From Candidatus Latescibacterota bacterium (GTDB lineage Bacteria; Latescibacterota; UBA2968; UBA8231), in assembly GCA_022825185.1 (NCBI GenBank), contig JAJDYK010000330.1, positions 1-38,947 of the forward strand: a stretch of DNA of 38,947 nt, read 5' to 3'. Of this stretch, positions 7,506 through 15,475 are shown piece by piece. Numbering within the stretch: the first letter of the stretch is position 1; each line of letters begins with the position of its first letter. Made by a program: the position numbers and the translations under genes. A model generated the notes under the pieces. It was not told where the DNA came from. It made no database searches and was given only the letters and a program-made list of their open reading frames with translations.

Positions 7506-10500
7506 TTATTGCTGCAGAAGTTCCTCCGCCCGCTGCCGAAAAGCACTCCGCTCCCCCGCTTTGAGCGTATTCCAGATCAGCAGCTCTTTGCGGATCGCCT
7601 GCAAAAAGCTGCGGTTGGCCCGACGCCACGAATCATTGTCGCCGCTGAGGCAGCGCAGATAGAACACTAGGCCGTAAATATCGGCTTGGTCCTCGGGACG
7701 GATGCACAGCACGGCGTGCTGACTCACACCCAAATCCAGCGGAGCCAGCCACACCTTGGCTTCGATGGCATAGGCCGTGCCTTGGGGCGTGGCAAAGGAC
7801 TGGAGTAGAGTGCCCTCGGTGTAAAACGAGCCAATCGAGGCCTCGCCGTACGACGCTAGATAATCCAACAAAAAGCCGCACAGACCCTTGGCCTCGGCCG
7901 CCGACACCAAGAAGGGAAAGCGGAATTCCCACTCGGCCCCCACCGGCGGCTCAGGCTGCCAGCGCCGCACTAGGTCGGGCACGGCAGTGCGAGCGGCCAC
8001 CCGAGCCGGATACACCGTCGATAGCAAGACCACGCCCATGACGATGAGCGCCGAAAACACGGCCGCCAAAGACGAATAGTTCAAATTGAGTCCACCCAGC
8101 ATGTCCAAGTAATTCAGCACCAAACCCATCCCTTGTCCCCCCAAGTACCCCAGCGTAATGCCTAAGACCGCATAGGCGCAGGCTTCGGCGATAAACAACA
8201 GGGCGATGTGGGACGGAGCCAGTCCTACGGCCGCGTAGATGCCAATGTCCTTGAGGCGCTCGTACACCGTCCCCAGCATGGTATTGAGGACGATGAAGGC
8301 CGCGATGAGCATGGGTACGATCAGCACCCCTAGGCCCTTTATCGCCGTCGCCCCAATCGACGAATAGGCCCAGACGCCGATGGTCGCGGTCTCGTCCTGC
8401 CGCAAACCGACGAACAGGCTGACAGCCACCCGCAGCAGAAAGTCTTCCAACAGCGCTTGGCCCGCCTCCGTATCCAACCGCTCCCGGTCAAAGGCAACGG
8501 CCACTGAACGCAACCGCCCTCCCATTTGGCGGACGATCTCATAGGGCGCAATGAGCACGTTGTCCGGCAGTATGTGTACATAGGGGCGGTACTGGGAAGC
8601 AGTAGCTGTCGTGGCCGCACTCTGGTTGAGCTGAAAGGTGCTGCCAGCAGTCCGGGACAGCTCAAAGTCCACCGGCGTCAGCGGCCCGTCGTCAAGGTCG
8701 CGGATGTCGTTAAAGACCTCTGGATCGAACAAGCCCACCACGGTCAGTTCTTTGCCCATTACCTTCACTTGCGCCCGTCCCAAGTCGCCGGCATCCAAGC
8801 CTAGGGCCTCGGCCATCGGCAAGGGCAGCAGACAACTAGCCTCGGTCGCGGTGGTGAAAAAGCGCCCAGCCGTCAGAGCTTGGTCAACCCCTGTGATGTC
8901 AGTTTCCTCGGGATTTAGGCCGAGCAAGCCGTAGGTCCGCACCAACTGTCGCCCGGCCGCGGCTTCGAGGTACGTCTTTTTGTCCTCTTGCAAAATGAAC
9001 CAGTTGCGCGGGCTGATCGGGCCGACCGCGGAAAAGTGAGAGCGAATGTAATCCAACATGGGCTGGCCAAGGGGATTCCAAGCCCGGTTGCGGACCAAGA
9101 TGCCCTCGTACTCGCCCTCGTGTTCGAGAGGTAGCGAGATAAAGCGCGCCCGACTCTCGTACGAGGCAAACGAAAGCACCGTAAACGTCAGCAGCACCAA
9201 GGTCGTCAAGGTCAAACCCGTGCGCAGTTTGCGCCGCCGCATATTGGATATGCCCAGCATGAACGCGGCATGGGCGACGCTGAAACGCCGCATCTCAACG
9301 TGATGGATCCGGTCGCCGCGTTCCTTCATAAAACTGTTGAAGCGGCTGCTAATGAGGACGAGGACGAGACTGGCCATGGCCATGATGGCAAAGGCCAGCA
9401 GGATGACCAGTGGATGGGCAATGGCAAAGGCGGGATGCACCTGAGAAACCGCGAGCCAGACTGCGGCCAATAACGCGCCAAAACCAGCCAATTGTCGCGT
9501 GATCTGCGCCGCCCCTAGCAGCAGGCGCTCGCCCAAAAAGGCCGCGGGAATGAGCAGCGCCAAGAAAAAGACCATGCCCTTTATGACGTCGTTTAAGGTC
9601 GCCATGGCCTGCGGATAGACCTGGTTTTCTAGCCCCAGCGCCACCCGCAGATGAGCCACGTACCGGCTCCACTCTTTGCGCTGGGCGGCCTCTTGGGCGG
9701 CTTCGAGGACTTGGGCGGTGCGCTGGTGCAGGCGCTGCAGATAGTGGTTTTCAATGGCGTGGTCGCGCATGGTCTGCAGCCGATCCTCGTCGAGGCGCCA
9801 CATATCCCAAGCGGCCTGCAACAACGTCGGCACCAGCCGCTCCTCGGCTAGGGCAAATCCCTCGCCGTTGGGACGACTGTCGGGGATGCCGTTATTGAGC
9901 AGCAGTAGTTGGCGGCCCGCCAGTATTTTGATGCGGTTTTGCGGATCGGCGTCCTGCGGCCCGAATACCATCCCGGCCGCTTCGTCGAGGTCGCGGCCCA
10001 GCGCGTAGCCGTATTGGCGCGGGGCGGTGTCGTAGCGGTTCACCACGGTGATGCCGCCCAAGAAATTGAGCGAACGCGGATTAATGAGGCCGTAAAAAGG
10101 ACGGCTCAGGCAGGGGAAAACCACTACCGATTTTTCGGTGAGTGCCCATTGGACAGTGCTGGGGATGGAGCCGTCGGGCAACGGCTTCCCGTGGAATCCC
10201 TCCGCCCTTTTGCTCAGATCGGCGGCGTAGGTAATGGCCCCGTCGTGTGGGTCCAAGACGTACACGTTGGTGCGGTATTGGGCCTGCGGCAGCCCCTTTA
10301 TGAGCAACTCGCCCTCGTCGTCGCTGAGATGGACTTGGGCCGTGCGAACCCCTTTGACGGCTTTGCCAGCAGTCGTCCGTTGAGACCGCACTACAGCTAC
10401 CGCGTCGGCCACTGGGCGGTCCGGCGTTTGCGAGCGGCGCGGAAAGGTCCGCACCTTGAGGCGCAAGTCGCGCAAGCGATCCTGCAGCACCGGCCCAAAG

Positions 10501-11882
10501 GACGCTTTCTCCTCCAACAGTTGCGGATCGTTGAGCGCCTGTTGCAGCACGCCGTTTATCAAGGCGACTTGGCGCGCCAGATTGTCGTAGTTGACTGCGG
10601 CTGACTGGTCCAGCGGCGAATCAATCTGCAGACGGGCGTCGTTCACGGTGATCAGGCCCAAAGAAATCAAGCCGCCTTCGAGGGCGAGCTGGCTGTTGGC
10701 GGCGATGCCGCCGGGCATGTACGCCGACCAGTCCAAGCCCTTGATGGGAGTGATGCCGTTGACCAGACTACCGACTGCGGTCGAGTCTAAGGTGCTAGCA
10801 TAGTCACTGAAGCGGCGACCAAATGGAGCGAAAAAGCGCCGCAATTCGGGTCTGGAGGTATTGTTCCAGACGCCGACTTGATCAGTGCGACTCGACAGGT
10901 CGAGACCGATGAACAGATCTATGTGGAGCGGTTCCTCCAAGCGTCGGGCGTGGCGAGCGAGAAAGTCGGCCATGCCCTGGCGACCTTGAAAGTGAGCCGA
11001 GGTCGCCACTAGAATGATGGTACGCGCTGGTGGATGGATCGCTAGATGACGGGCCAATTCCAATAAAGCGGCGATACCGCAGGCAGTCTCGGCGCTCGGC
11101 GCTCGGCCCGGTACCACGGAAATGCCGTCGTAGTACGCCTCGATAGCAACGCGCTCGGCGTCCAGCTCGGGATCGGAGCCGGGGATCACGCCCCAGATAT
11201 TCCACGCCGGCCGCTGTTGCCAATCCATGCGACCCTGCAAGTGTACCGATAGCTCACCGTCCCGCAGGCGCTGGCGCAAGTATAGACCCATTTCCCGCTC
11301 GATCCAGAAGCGGGGAATGTCTAGCGGCACGTGGGCGTATTTGGCCGCGGCTTGGTGGCGATTGGCCTGCTCGGGCGCGATAAACACCACGGCCCGGGCA
11401 CCCAGCGAAGCGGCGCGCAGCCAGTGGTTCCAACTGTCGAATTCCAGCAGCACAATGCGCCCGTCCATGGCGTGGCCGTCGAAATCGCCCCACTCGCCCT
11501 GGCCGCCGTAGATCATCGGCGCTTGCAGCCCCTCTGGCGGCAGCGTAACCGTCCGCGCCAGATTGGGCCACAAGCCCCACAGCGGCACCTCCTCCCCGTT
11601 CTGTTCCAAGCGCAAGCGGCCGCCGCGATCTATGGGCACTACTACGGCAAACGAGTCGCGCCGCACTGCTTCGACGCCAGCCGCGACCAATTCGCGCTCC
11701 ACCAACGCGGCACCCGCTTCGGCACCGGGATAGCCAGCCAAGCGCGATTCGACGGCGCTCAGGGCTTCGATGGTGGCGCGCAAAGCAGCCACCTCGCCGT
11801 AACAGGGCGTTTGCAACAATAGCCCGACGAGGTATATGCTGCCCAGCCACCGATAAGTCGCTTTGCAAATCACGCGATTCAA
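7506..11882 (-). CDS. Fusion of M28 peptidase-like domain and FtsX-type ABC permease
   Basis: This is a 1458-residue membrane protein. Residues 1-29 look like a signal peptide; about 35-450 form an M28 peptidase-like ectodomain with a PA-like insert (120-215); about 765-855 hold several membrane segments. Near 875-905, RRRKLRTGL plus a hydrophobic helix resembles the first MacB/FtsX segment, and about 1183-1305 is a typical FtsX domain (ERLKDIGIYAAVGL). The last 150 residues are an unrecognised soluble domain. In the M28 part the usual His-Tyr-Asp is Tyr250-Tyr-Asp252, Asp-Asn-Ala-Ser-Gly is Glu265-Thr-Ala-Cys-Gly, and the Glu-Glu pair is His297-Phe, so peptidase activity is doubtful. The TTG start overlaps the stop of the OPT-like gene (TTGA), implying coupling. 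No ABC ATPase is encoded nearby. Confidence 0.8.
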   Translation of the reverse strand: MNRVICKATYRWLGSIYLVGLLLQTPCYGEVAALRATIEALSAVESRLAGYPGAEAGAALVERELVAAGVEAVRRDSFAVVVPIDRGGRLRLEQNGEEVPLWGLWPNLARTVTLPPEGLQAPMIYGGQGEWGDFDGHAMDGRIVLLEFDSWNHWLRAASLGARAVVFIAPEQANRHQAAAKYAHVPLDIPRFWIEREMGLYLRQRLRDGELSVHLQGRMDWQQRPAWNIWGVIPGSDPELDAERVAIEAYYDGISVVPGRAPSAETACGIAALLELARHLAIHPPARTIILVATSAHFQGRQGMADFLARHARRLEEPLHIDLFIGLDLSSRTDQVGVWNNTSRPELRRFFAPFGRRFSDYASTLDSTAVGSLVNGITPIKGLDWSAYMPGGIAANSQLALEGGLISLGLITVNDARLQIDSPLDQSAAVNYDNLARQVALINGVLQQALNDPQLLEEKASFGPVLQDRLRDLRLKVRTFPRRSQTPDRPVADAVAVVRSQRTTAGKAVKGVRTAQVHLSDDEGELLIKGLPQAQYRTNVYVLDPHDGAITYAADLSKRAEGFHGKPLPDGSIPSTVQWALTEKSVVVFPCLSRPFYGLINPRSLNFLGGITVVNRYDTAPRQYGYALGRDLDEAAGMVFGPQDADPQNRIKILAGRQLLLLNNGIPDSRPNGEGFALAEERLVPTLLQAAWDMWRLDEDRLQTMRDHAIENHYLQRLHQRTAQVLEAAQEAAQRKEWSRYVAHLRVALGLENQVYPQAMATLNDVIKGMVFFLALLIPAAFLGERLLLGAAQITRQLAGFGALLAAVWLAVSQVHPAFAIAHPLVILLAFAIMAMASLVLVLISSRFNSFMKERGDRIHHVEMRRFSVAHAAFMLGISNMRRRKLRTGLTLTTLVLLTFTVLSFASYESRARFISLPLEHEGEYEGILVRNRAWNPLGQPMLDYIRSHFSAVGPISPRNWFILQEDKKTYLEAAAGRQLVRTYGLLGLNPEETDITGVDQALTAGRFFTTATEASCLLPLPMAEALGLDAGDLGRAQVKVMGKELTVVGLFDPEVFNDIRDLDDGPLTPVDFELSRTAGSTFQLNQSAATTATASQYRPYVHILPDNVLIAPYEIVRQMGGRLRSVAVAFDRERLDTEAGQALLEDFLLRVAVSLFVGLRQDETATIGVWAYSSIGATAIKGLGVLIVPMLIAAFIVLNTMLGTVYERLKDIGIYAAVGLAPSHIALLFIAEACAYAVLGITLGYLGGQGMGLVLNYLDMLGGLNLNYSSLAAVFSALIVMGVVLLSTVYPARVAARTAVPDLVRRWQPEPPVGAEWEFRFPFLVSAAEAKGLCGFLLDYLASYGEASIGSFYTEGTLLQSFATPQGTAYAIEAKVWLAPLDLGVSQHAVLCIRPEDQADIYGLVFYLRCLSGDNDSWRRANRSFLQAIRKELLIWNTLKAGERSAFRQRAEELLQQ

Positions 11883-13924
11883 CCCCAGAAAATCACATTG
11901 CCGACCGTGCCGGTAAAATGGTCGATGACGAGGAAGATGCCGCCCGGCAGCAGTTGCCCCAAGATCAAACCCATAAAAAACGGCCTAGTCTGGTGGTAGC
12001 GCTCGGCACCGCCGTACTTCAGCACTAGGACTTTGATAAACCAAGCCAAAAACATATTGAACCATAGGTGGTCCATAATCCAAGTCGGCCCAACGGGATA
12101 GCCCAGAGGATGCAGGGGCCACCAAGCGTAGTGCCATCGAGCCACAGTCAAGCCGAGCATGATGGCCGCGCCCAACCCCATGTTGATCCAGCCCCACAGG
12201 TGCGGCTCACTCGGATAGCGCAACAGGCCCTCGACATAGCGGTAGGGCGCTTCGCGGCTGACCGTGCCCCGCAGATTGAGATTGCCGTGCTCGTAGCTCA
12301 GTTCCAAGATCATCCAAGTCGAAGCCGTCAGCGCCACAGCTATAGCCACGACCATAGCCCAGAACAACGGCCGCCGGCCCCGGCCCAGTTCCCCGCTCAG
12401 TTTCAGACTATTGGCGCAGGAGGCCATAACAAAGCTGCGGACATTGGCCGTCCAGATATAGGTGCTGGCCAGCAAGACCAAGCCCGGTGCTCCCAGCGCC
12501 GACGAGCCAACCGCGGAGATGAGGATGCCAGCCGGCACCACGGGCGGAGCACCGTCCGACAGACCGCCCTCGGCGACCACCCGGGTAAAGGCGACAAAAA
12601 GGGCACCGGCCAGAAACAGCAGCGCCGCACCGGCCCACAGCGGCAATCCAGCCAGCCACAGCCAGCCGAGCATGATCGCCGTGCCAACGACGAGAATGAT
12701 CACCGCCGCCCGGTACGACAAGATTTCATCGGCGTCATCAATGGCCGGATCCCCAGACCAAGCCTTGCGCCAGACCTCGGATAGATGGCGGCGGGCAGCC
12801 CACAAGCCGCCGAGGAACAGGACCAGCATAGCGCCCATAGCGTGATAAACCTGCAGCGTGTGCCCGATGCCGTGGCCACTGCCCAAGCTAGGCGCATTGC
12901 CTACGCCGAGGATGGCAAAAGTGCCGCGCAAGATATTGGCCAACAGGTTGAAAACCCACAGGCTGAGCGCGACTTCGGTCTTGAGGAAATAGAAGAAACC
13001 GAGGATGTGGAAGCGGAAGATGATATACAGCTTAGAGGTGCCGCGCATAATCGACAGTTCTTGGTGGAACAAATCGACGCCGCTAGCGAATTGCACGCCT
13101 TCCGGGAAATAGGCGTACAGGCCGTGCAGCGTGCTCCAAGTGGCGGCCAGCGCAAAGCCGATCCACATCCCTCGATTCTTAAAAAAGGGCGGCCAGCGCT
13201 CTGTGCCCTCTCCCATTGCAGTCATGGCCAGCGGCACTTGCACCAGCGGATAGACGAGGCGCTCATTGTCGATCCACTGTCGCCGCAGCACGACCATGAT
13301 GGCGATCATCACCAAGAAGAGGGACCAGATAAAGGGCTGCCAAGCCGCCAGTGCCAGCAGCCAGGCCTTCCACGGCACCGCGTAAGAGGCACCCATTCCC
13401 TCAAAGAAAAACTGGGCGTCGCCGAGCTGGCGCGGCATCATCCAGTGAGGAATGTGGGGGTGGATGAGGCTCTGCCAATCGTTTTCGGGCGTGGCATAGT
13501 AAAAGGGAGCGGCGAGCTGGCTGATGATCTTCGAGGTAAAAACGATGGGGATGGGCGAGGCCATCACCATCATTATATAGACCAGCAGCAATTCTCCCCG
13601 GCGCAAACCCTGCGTCCCGCACAATTTGAGCAGGGGATTAATCAGACCCGTCAGCAGGGCCAGCAAGCAAACCGCACCGACCGTGCTAAAGCCCAAGGCC
13701 ATGAAAGAGCCTTGCAAATACAGAGTGCTATAGGCCACGCCACCGCCGATGAAAGCGGCCAAAAAGGTGCCCAGCGCAAAGGCCCTAAGCGTAAAGGCCG
13801 AGCCGGCCTCTTCTACAGTAGGCTCCGAGTCGGGCGGCTCCAAGTCTAGCCGCGAGCGAAAGGCGGCCGGCAACAGACGGCCAACCCGGCCCGGCTCAGG
13901 TGTGGTAGAGCCGGTCGCCGGCAT
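11879..13924 (-). CDS. OPT-like polytopic membrane transporter (DUF6785/DUF6784 type)
   Basis: The 681-residue protein starts with a proline-rich soluble tail (about 1-45), followed by many hydrophobic segments through the C-terminus. It is the full-length paralogue of the gene cut by the left edge, sharing VLRRQWIDNERLVYPL, DADEILSYR, the WWPLHPLGYPVGP segment and the terminal FTGTVGNVIFWG. The alternating helices and Gly/Pro-rich loops are like the oligopeptide-transporter superfamily; the substrate is unknown. It is upstream of, and overlaps by four bases, the M28-like/FtsX fusion, so the two are probably made together and may act on the same envelope substrate. A HAD hydrolase lies 33 bases upstream on the same strand. 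Confidence 0.78.
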   Translation of the reverse strand: MPATGSTTPEPGRVGRLLPAAFRSRLDLEPPDSEPTVEEAGSAFTLRAFALGTFLAAFIGGGVAYSTLYLQGSFMALGFSTVGAVCLLALLTGLINPLLKLCGTQGLRRGELLLVYIMMVMASPIPIVFTSKIISQLAAPFYYATPENDWQSLIHPHIPHWMMPRQLGDAQFFFEGMGASYAVPWKAWLLALAAWQPFIWSLFLVMIAIMVVLRRQWIDNERLVYPLVQVPLAMTAMGEGTERWPPFFKNRGMWIGFALAATWSTLHGLYAYFPEGVQFASGVDLFHQELSIMRGTSKLYIIFRFHILGFFYFLKTEVALSLWVFNLLANILRGTFAILGVGNAPSLGSGHGIGHTLQVYHAMGAMLVLFLGGLWAARRHLSEVWRKAWSGDPAIDDADEILSYRAAVIILVVGTAIMLGWLWLAGLPLWAGAALLFLAGALFVAFTRVVAEGGLSDGAPPVVPAGILISAVGSSALGAPGLVLLASTYIWTANVRSFVMASCANSLKLSGELGRGRRPLFWAMVVAIAVALTASTWMILELSYEHGNLNLRGTVSREAPYRYVEGLLRYPSEPHLWGWINMGLGAAIMLGLTVARWHYAWWPLHPLGYPVGPTWIMDHLWFNMFLAWFIKVLVLKYGGAERYHQTRPFFMGLILGQLLPGGIFLVIDHFTGTVGNVIFWG

Positions 13925-13957
13925 TGCAGATCCGCTTTGAAGGAAGGCCGGACGAAG

Positions 13958-14680
13958 TCACAGTTTTAGTTTTGGACGGTGGAGGGCAAACCGCTCGGCA
14001 AGCAGGCGGGGCAGTTCGCCTAGGTGGGCTATTTGGTGGTATCGCTGGCGCTCGGCCTCCGAAGGCTCGACGCGTTCGTGGAGCCAAGTGGTGTAGTACG
14101 GCACATAGACGGCGTGTCCGCCCAAGGCGACGACGGGCAGGATATCCGATTTGAGCGAATTGCCCACCATGCAAAAGTCAGCCGGTTGGATGCTGTGGCG
14201 CTGTAGCAGAGCCGCGTAGGTCTCCTCGTTTTTTTCGCTGACGATTTCGATATGGGTAAAATGGTCGGCCAAACCGGAGCGGGCGATCTTGGCTTCTTGA
14301 TCGAACAAGTCGCCCTTGGTCAGCAGCATCAGGGGACGCGTCCTAGCCAGATAGGTGAGCACTTCCTCGACGTGAGGCAGCGGTTCGATGGGCATTTGCA
14401 GCATCTCTTTGCCATAGTCCAAAATCTGGCGGATTTGCTGCCCCGTTACCGCGCCCTTCGTCAGATCGAGAGCCGTCTCTATCATGGACAAGGTGAAGCC
14501 TTTGATCCCGTAGCCAAAGTGAGCGAGGTTGCGCATTTCAGTCTCGTACAACTCCCGCTCAGTCCACGCCGGATCGCAGTCAGAGGCCAACAGATCCTTA
14601 AAGCGGTCTTTGGCCGTTTCAAAGTAGATCTCGTTTTCCCACAAAGTGTCGTCGGCGTCAAAGGCGATCAGGGCGGGCAT
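13958..14680 (-). CDS. HAD-superfamily hydrolase
   Basis: The 240-residue protein carries the four HAD motifs: FDADDTLW (nucleophile Asp8, acid Asp10), LLTKGD with Thr in motif II, the conserved Lys in SEKNEETY (motif III), and MVGNSLKSDI (motif IV acid). An alpha-helical cap of about 80 residues lies between motif I and motif II. It is a cytosolic phosphatase or phosphatase-like enzyme of unknown substrate. It is the first gene of the minus-strand run with the OPT-like transporter 33 bases downstream and is divergent from dinJ. Whether it works with the transporter is not shown by the sequence. Confidence 0.88.
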   Translation of the reverse strand: MPALIAFDADDTLWENEIYFETAKDRFKDLLASDCDPAWTERELYETEMRNLAHFGYGIKGFTLSMIETALDLTKGAVTGQQIRQILDYGKEMLQMPIEPLPHVEEVLTYLARTRPLMLLTKGDLFDQEAKIARSGLADHFTHIEIVSEKNEETYAALLQRHSIQPADFCMVGNSLKSDILPVVALGGHAVYVPYYTTWLHERVEPSEAERQRYHQIAHLGELPRLLAERFALHRPKLKL

Positions 14681-14797
14681 GGCTGTTCTCTGTTAAAATG
14701 GTCGCCGGGCAGATAGTTGACCAAGCTCGAAATTTGGCTAACGTTATAAAATAGCCTGTCTGTAATCTTGGCAAAAGTAACCCAAAAGCGCGGCTGC

Positions 14798-14812
14798 CGA
14801 GATTAATTCTCG
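14798..14812. promoter_or_regulatory. Imperfect palindrome upstream of dinJ, candidate operator
   Basis: CGAGATTAATTCTCG is a 15-base sequence in which six of the seven possible pairs around the central A are complementary. It lies 24 bases before the dinJ ATG, where DinJ/RelB antitoxins usually bind to repress their own operon. No convincing -35/-10 pair with correct spacing was found. Confidence 0.35.
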
Positions 14813-14836
14813 CGAATCAAAGAAGGAGAAGCGACT

Positions 14837-15100
14837 ATGGCTGCCAATCAACTTGTACAAGCCCGCATTGACGGAGCCGTGAAGGAAGAGGCGGCCGCGG
14901 TGCTGGCTGCAATGGGGCTTACCGTGTCCGATGCAGTCCGACTACTGTTGACCAAAATTGCACAGGAAAAGGCGCTACCGTTTGAGCCGCTGATGCCAAA
15001 CGCCGTCACCGTCGAGGCGATGGAGGAGGCCCGCAAGGGTGGCCTACCTCGATTCGACAGCGTGCAGGCCCTTATGGACGACCTGCATGAGGAAGATTGA
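14837..15100 (+). CDS. dinJ: RelB/DinJ-family antitoxin
   Basis: The 87-residue protein has an N-terminal ribbon-helix-helix typical of DinJ/RelB: LVQARIDGAVKEEAAAVLAA, then GLTVSDAVRLLLTKIAQEKALPF, the segment most conserved in this family. The acidic C-terminus (DDLHEED) would contact the toxin. AAGGAG is nine bases before the ATG. Its end overlaps the YafQ gene by 14 bases. It should neutralise YafQ and repress the operon; an imperfect palindrome just upstream is a candidate operator. Confidence 0.9.
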   Translation: MAANQLVQARIDGAVKEEAAAVLAAMGLTVSDAVRLLLTKIAQEKALPFEPLMPNAVTVEAMEEARKGGLPRFDSVQALMDDLHEED

Positions 15101-15368
15101 GCGCACCGGCCAATTCAAACGCGATTACAAGCGCGAGGCCAAGGGCCGGCACCGGGCGACGCTCGACGCCGATTTGGTGCCTGTCTTGGTCGCTCTAGCA
15201 AATGACCAGCGCCTGGAACCTCGGCACCGCGACCATGCGCTAACCGGCAACTGGAAAGATCACCGCGATTGCCATGTGAAGCCCGACCTAGTGCTGATCT
15301 ACCAGAAGCCCGACGCCGACACACTGCGGCTCGTTCGCTTCGGATCACATTCGGAACTCGGGCTTTGA
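15087..15368 (+). CDS. yafQ: YafQ-family mRNA interferase toxin
   Basis: I choose the ATG at 15087, inside the antitoxin gene, because the protein then begins MRKIERTGQFKRDYKRE, the normal YafQ N-terminus; an earlier in-frame ATG at 15039 would add 16 residues of antitoxin shadow. The 93-residue protein keeps the catalytic set: His50 in RDHALTG, His63 and Asp67 in DCHVKPD, and His88 in GSHSEL. YafQ is a RelE-fold ribosome-dependent RNase. Two positions differ from E. coli YafQ: the Trp after Asp67 is Leu, and the aromatic near the C-terminus (HSDLF) is Gly in HSELGL, which may tune activity. The overlap with dinJ is typical of the pair. Confidence 0.9.
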   Translation: MRKIERTGQFKRDYKREAKGRHRATLDADLVPVLVALANDQRLEPRHRDHALTGNWKDHRDCHVKPDLVLIYQKPDADTLRLVRFGSHSELGL

Positions 15369-15475
15369 CTTTTTCGGCAGGAGTCTCTCTGCCATTTTTC
15401 GCATTCACTTGACTCGCGCAAGGTCGGCTTCGTCTGAACCCCGAAGTCCTCACCCTCTTCACAACGAGCTAGCTC

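Noticed and set aside
12785..13849. Long open frame on the plus strand opposite the OPT-like transporter
   Set aside because: Low-complexity, Gln/Arg/His-rich shadow of membrane helices; no domain recognised.
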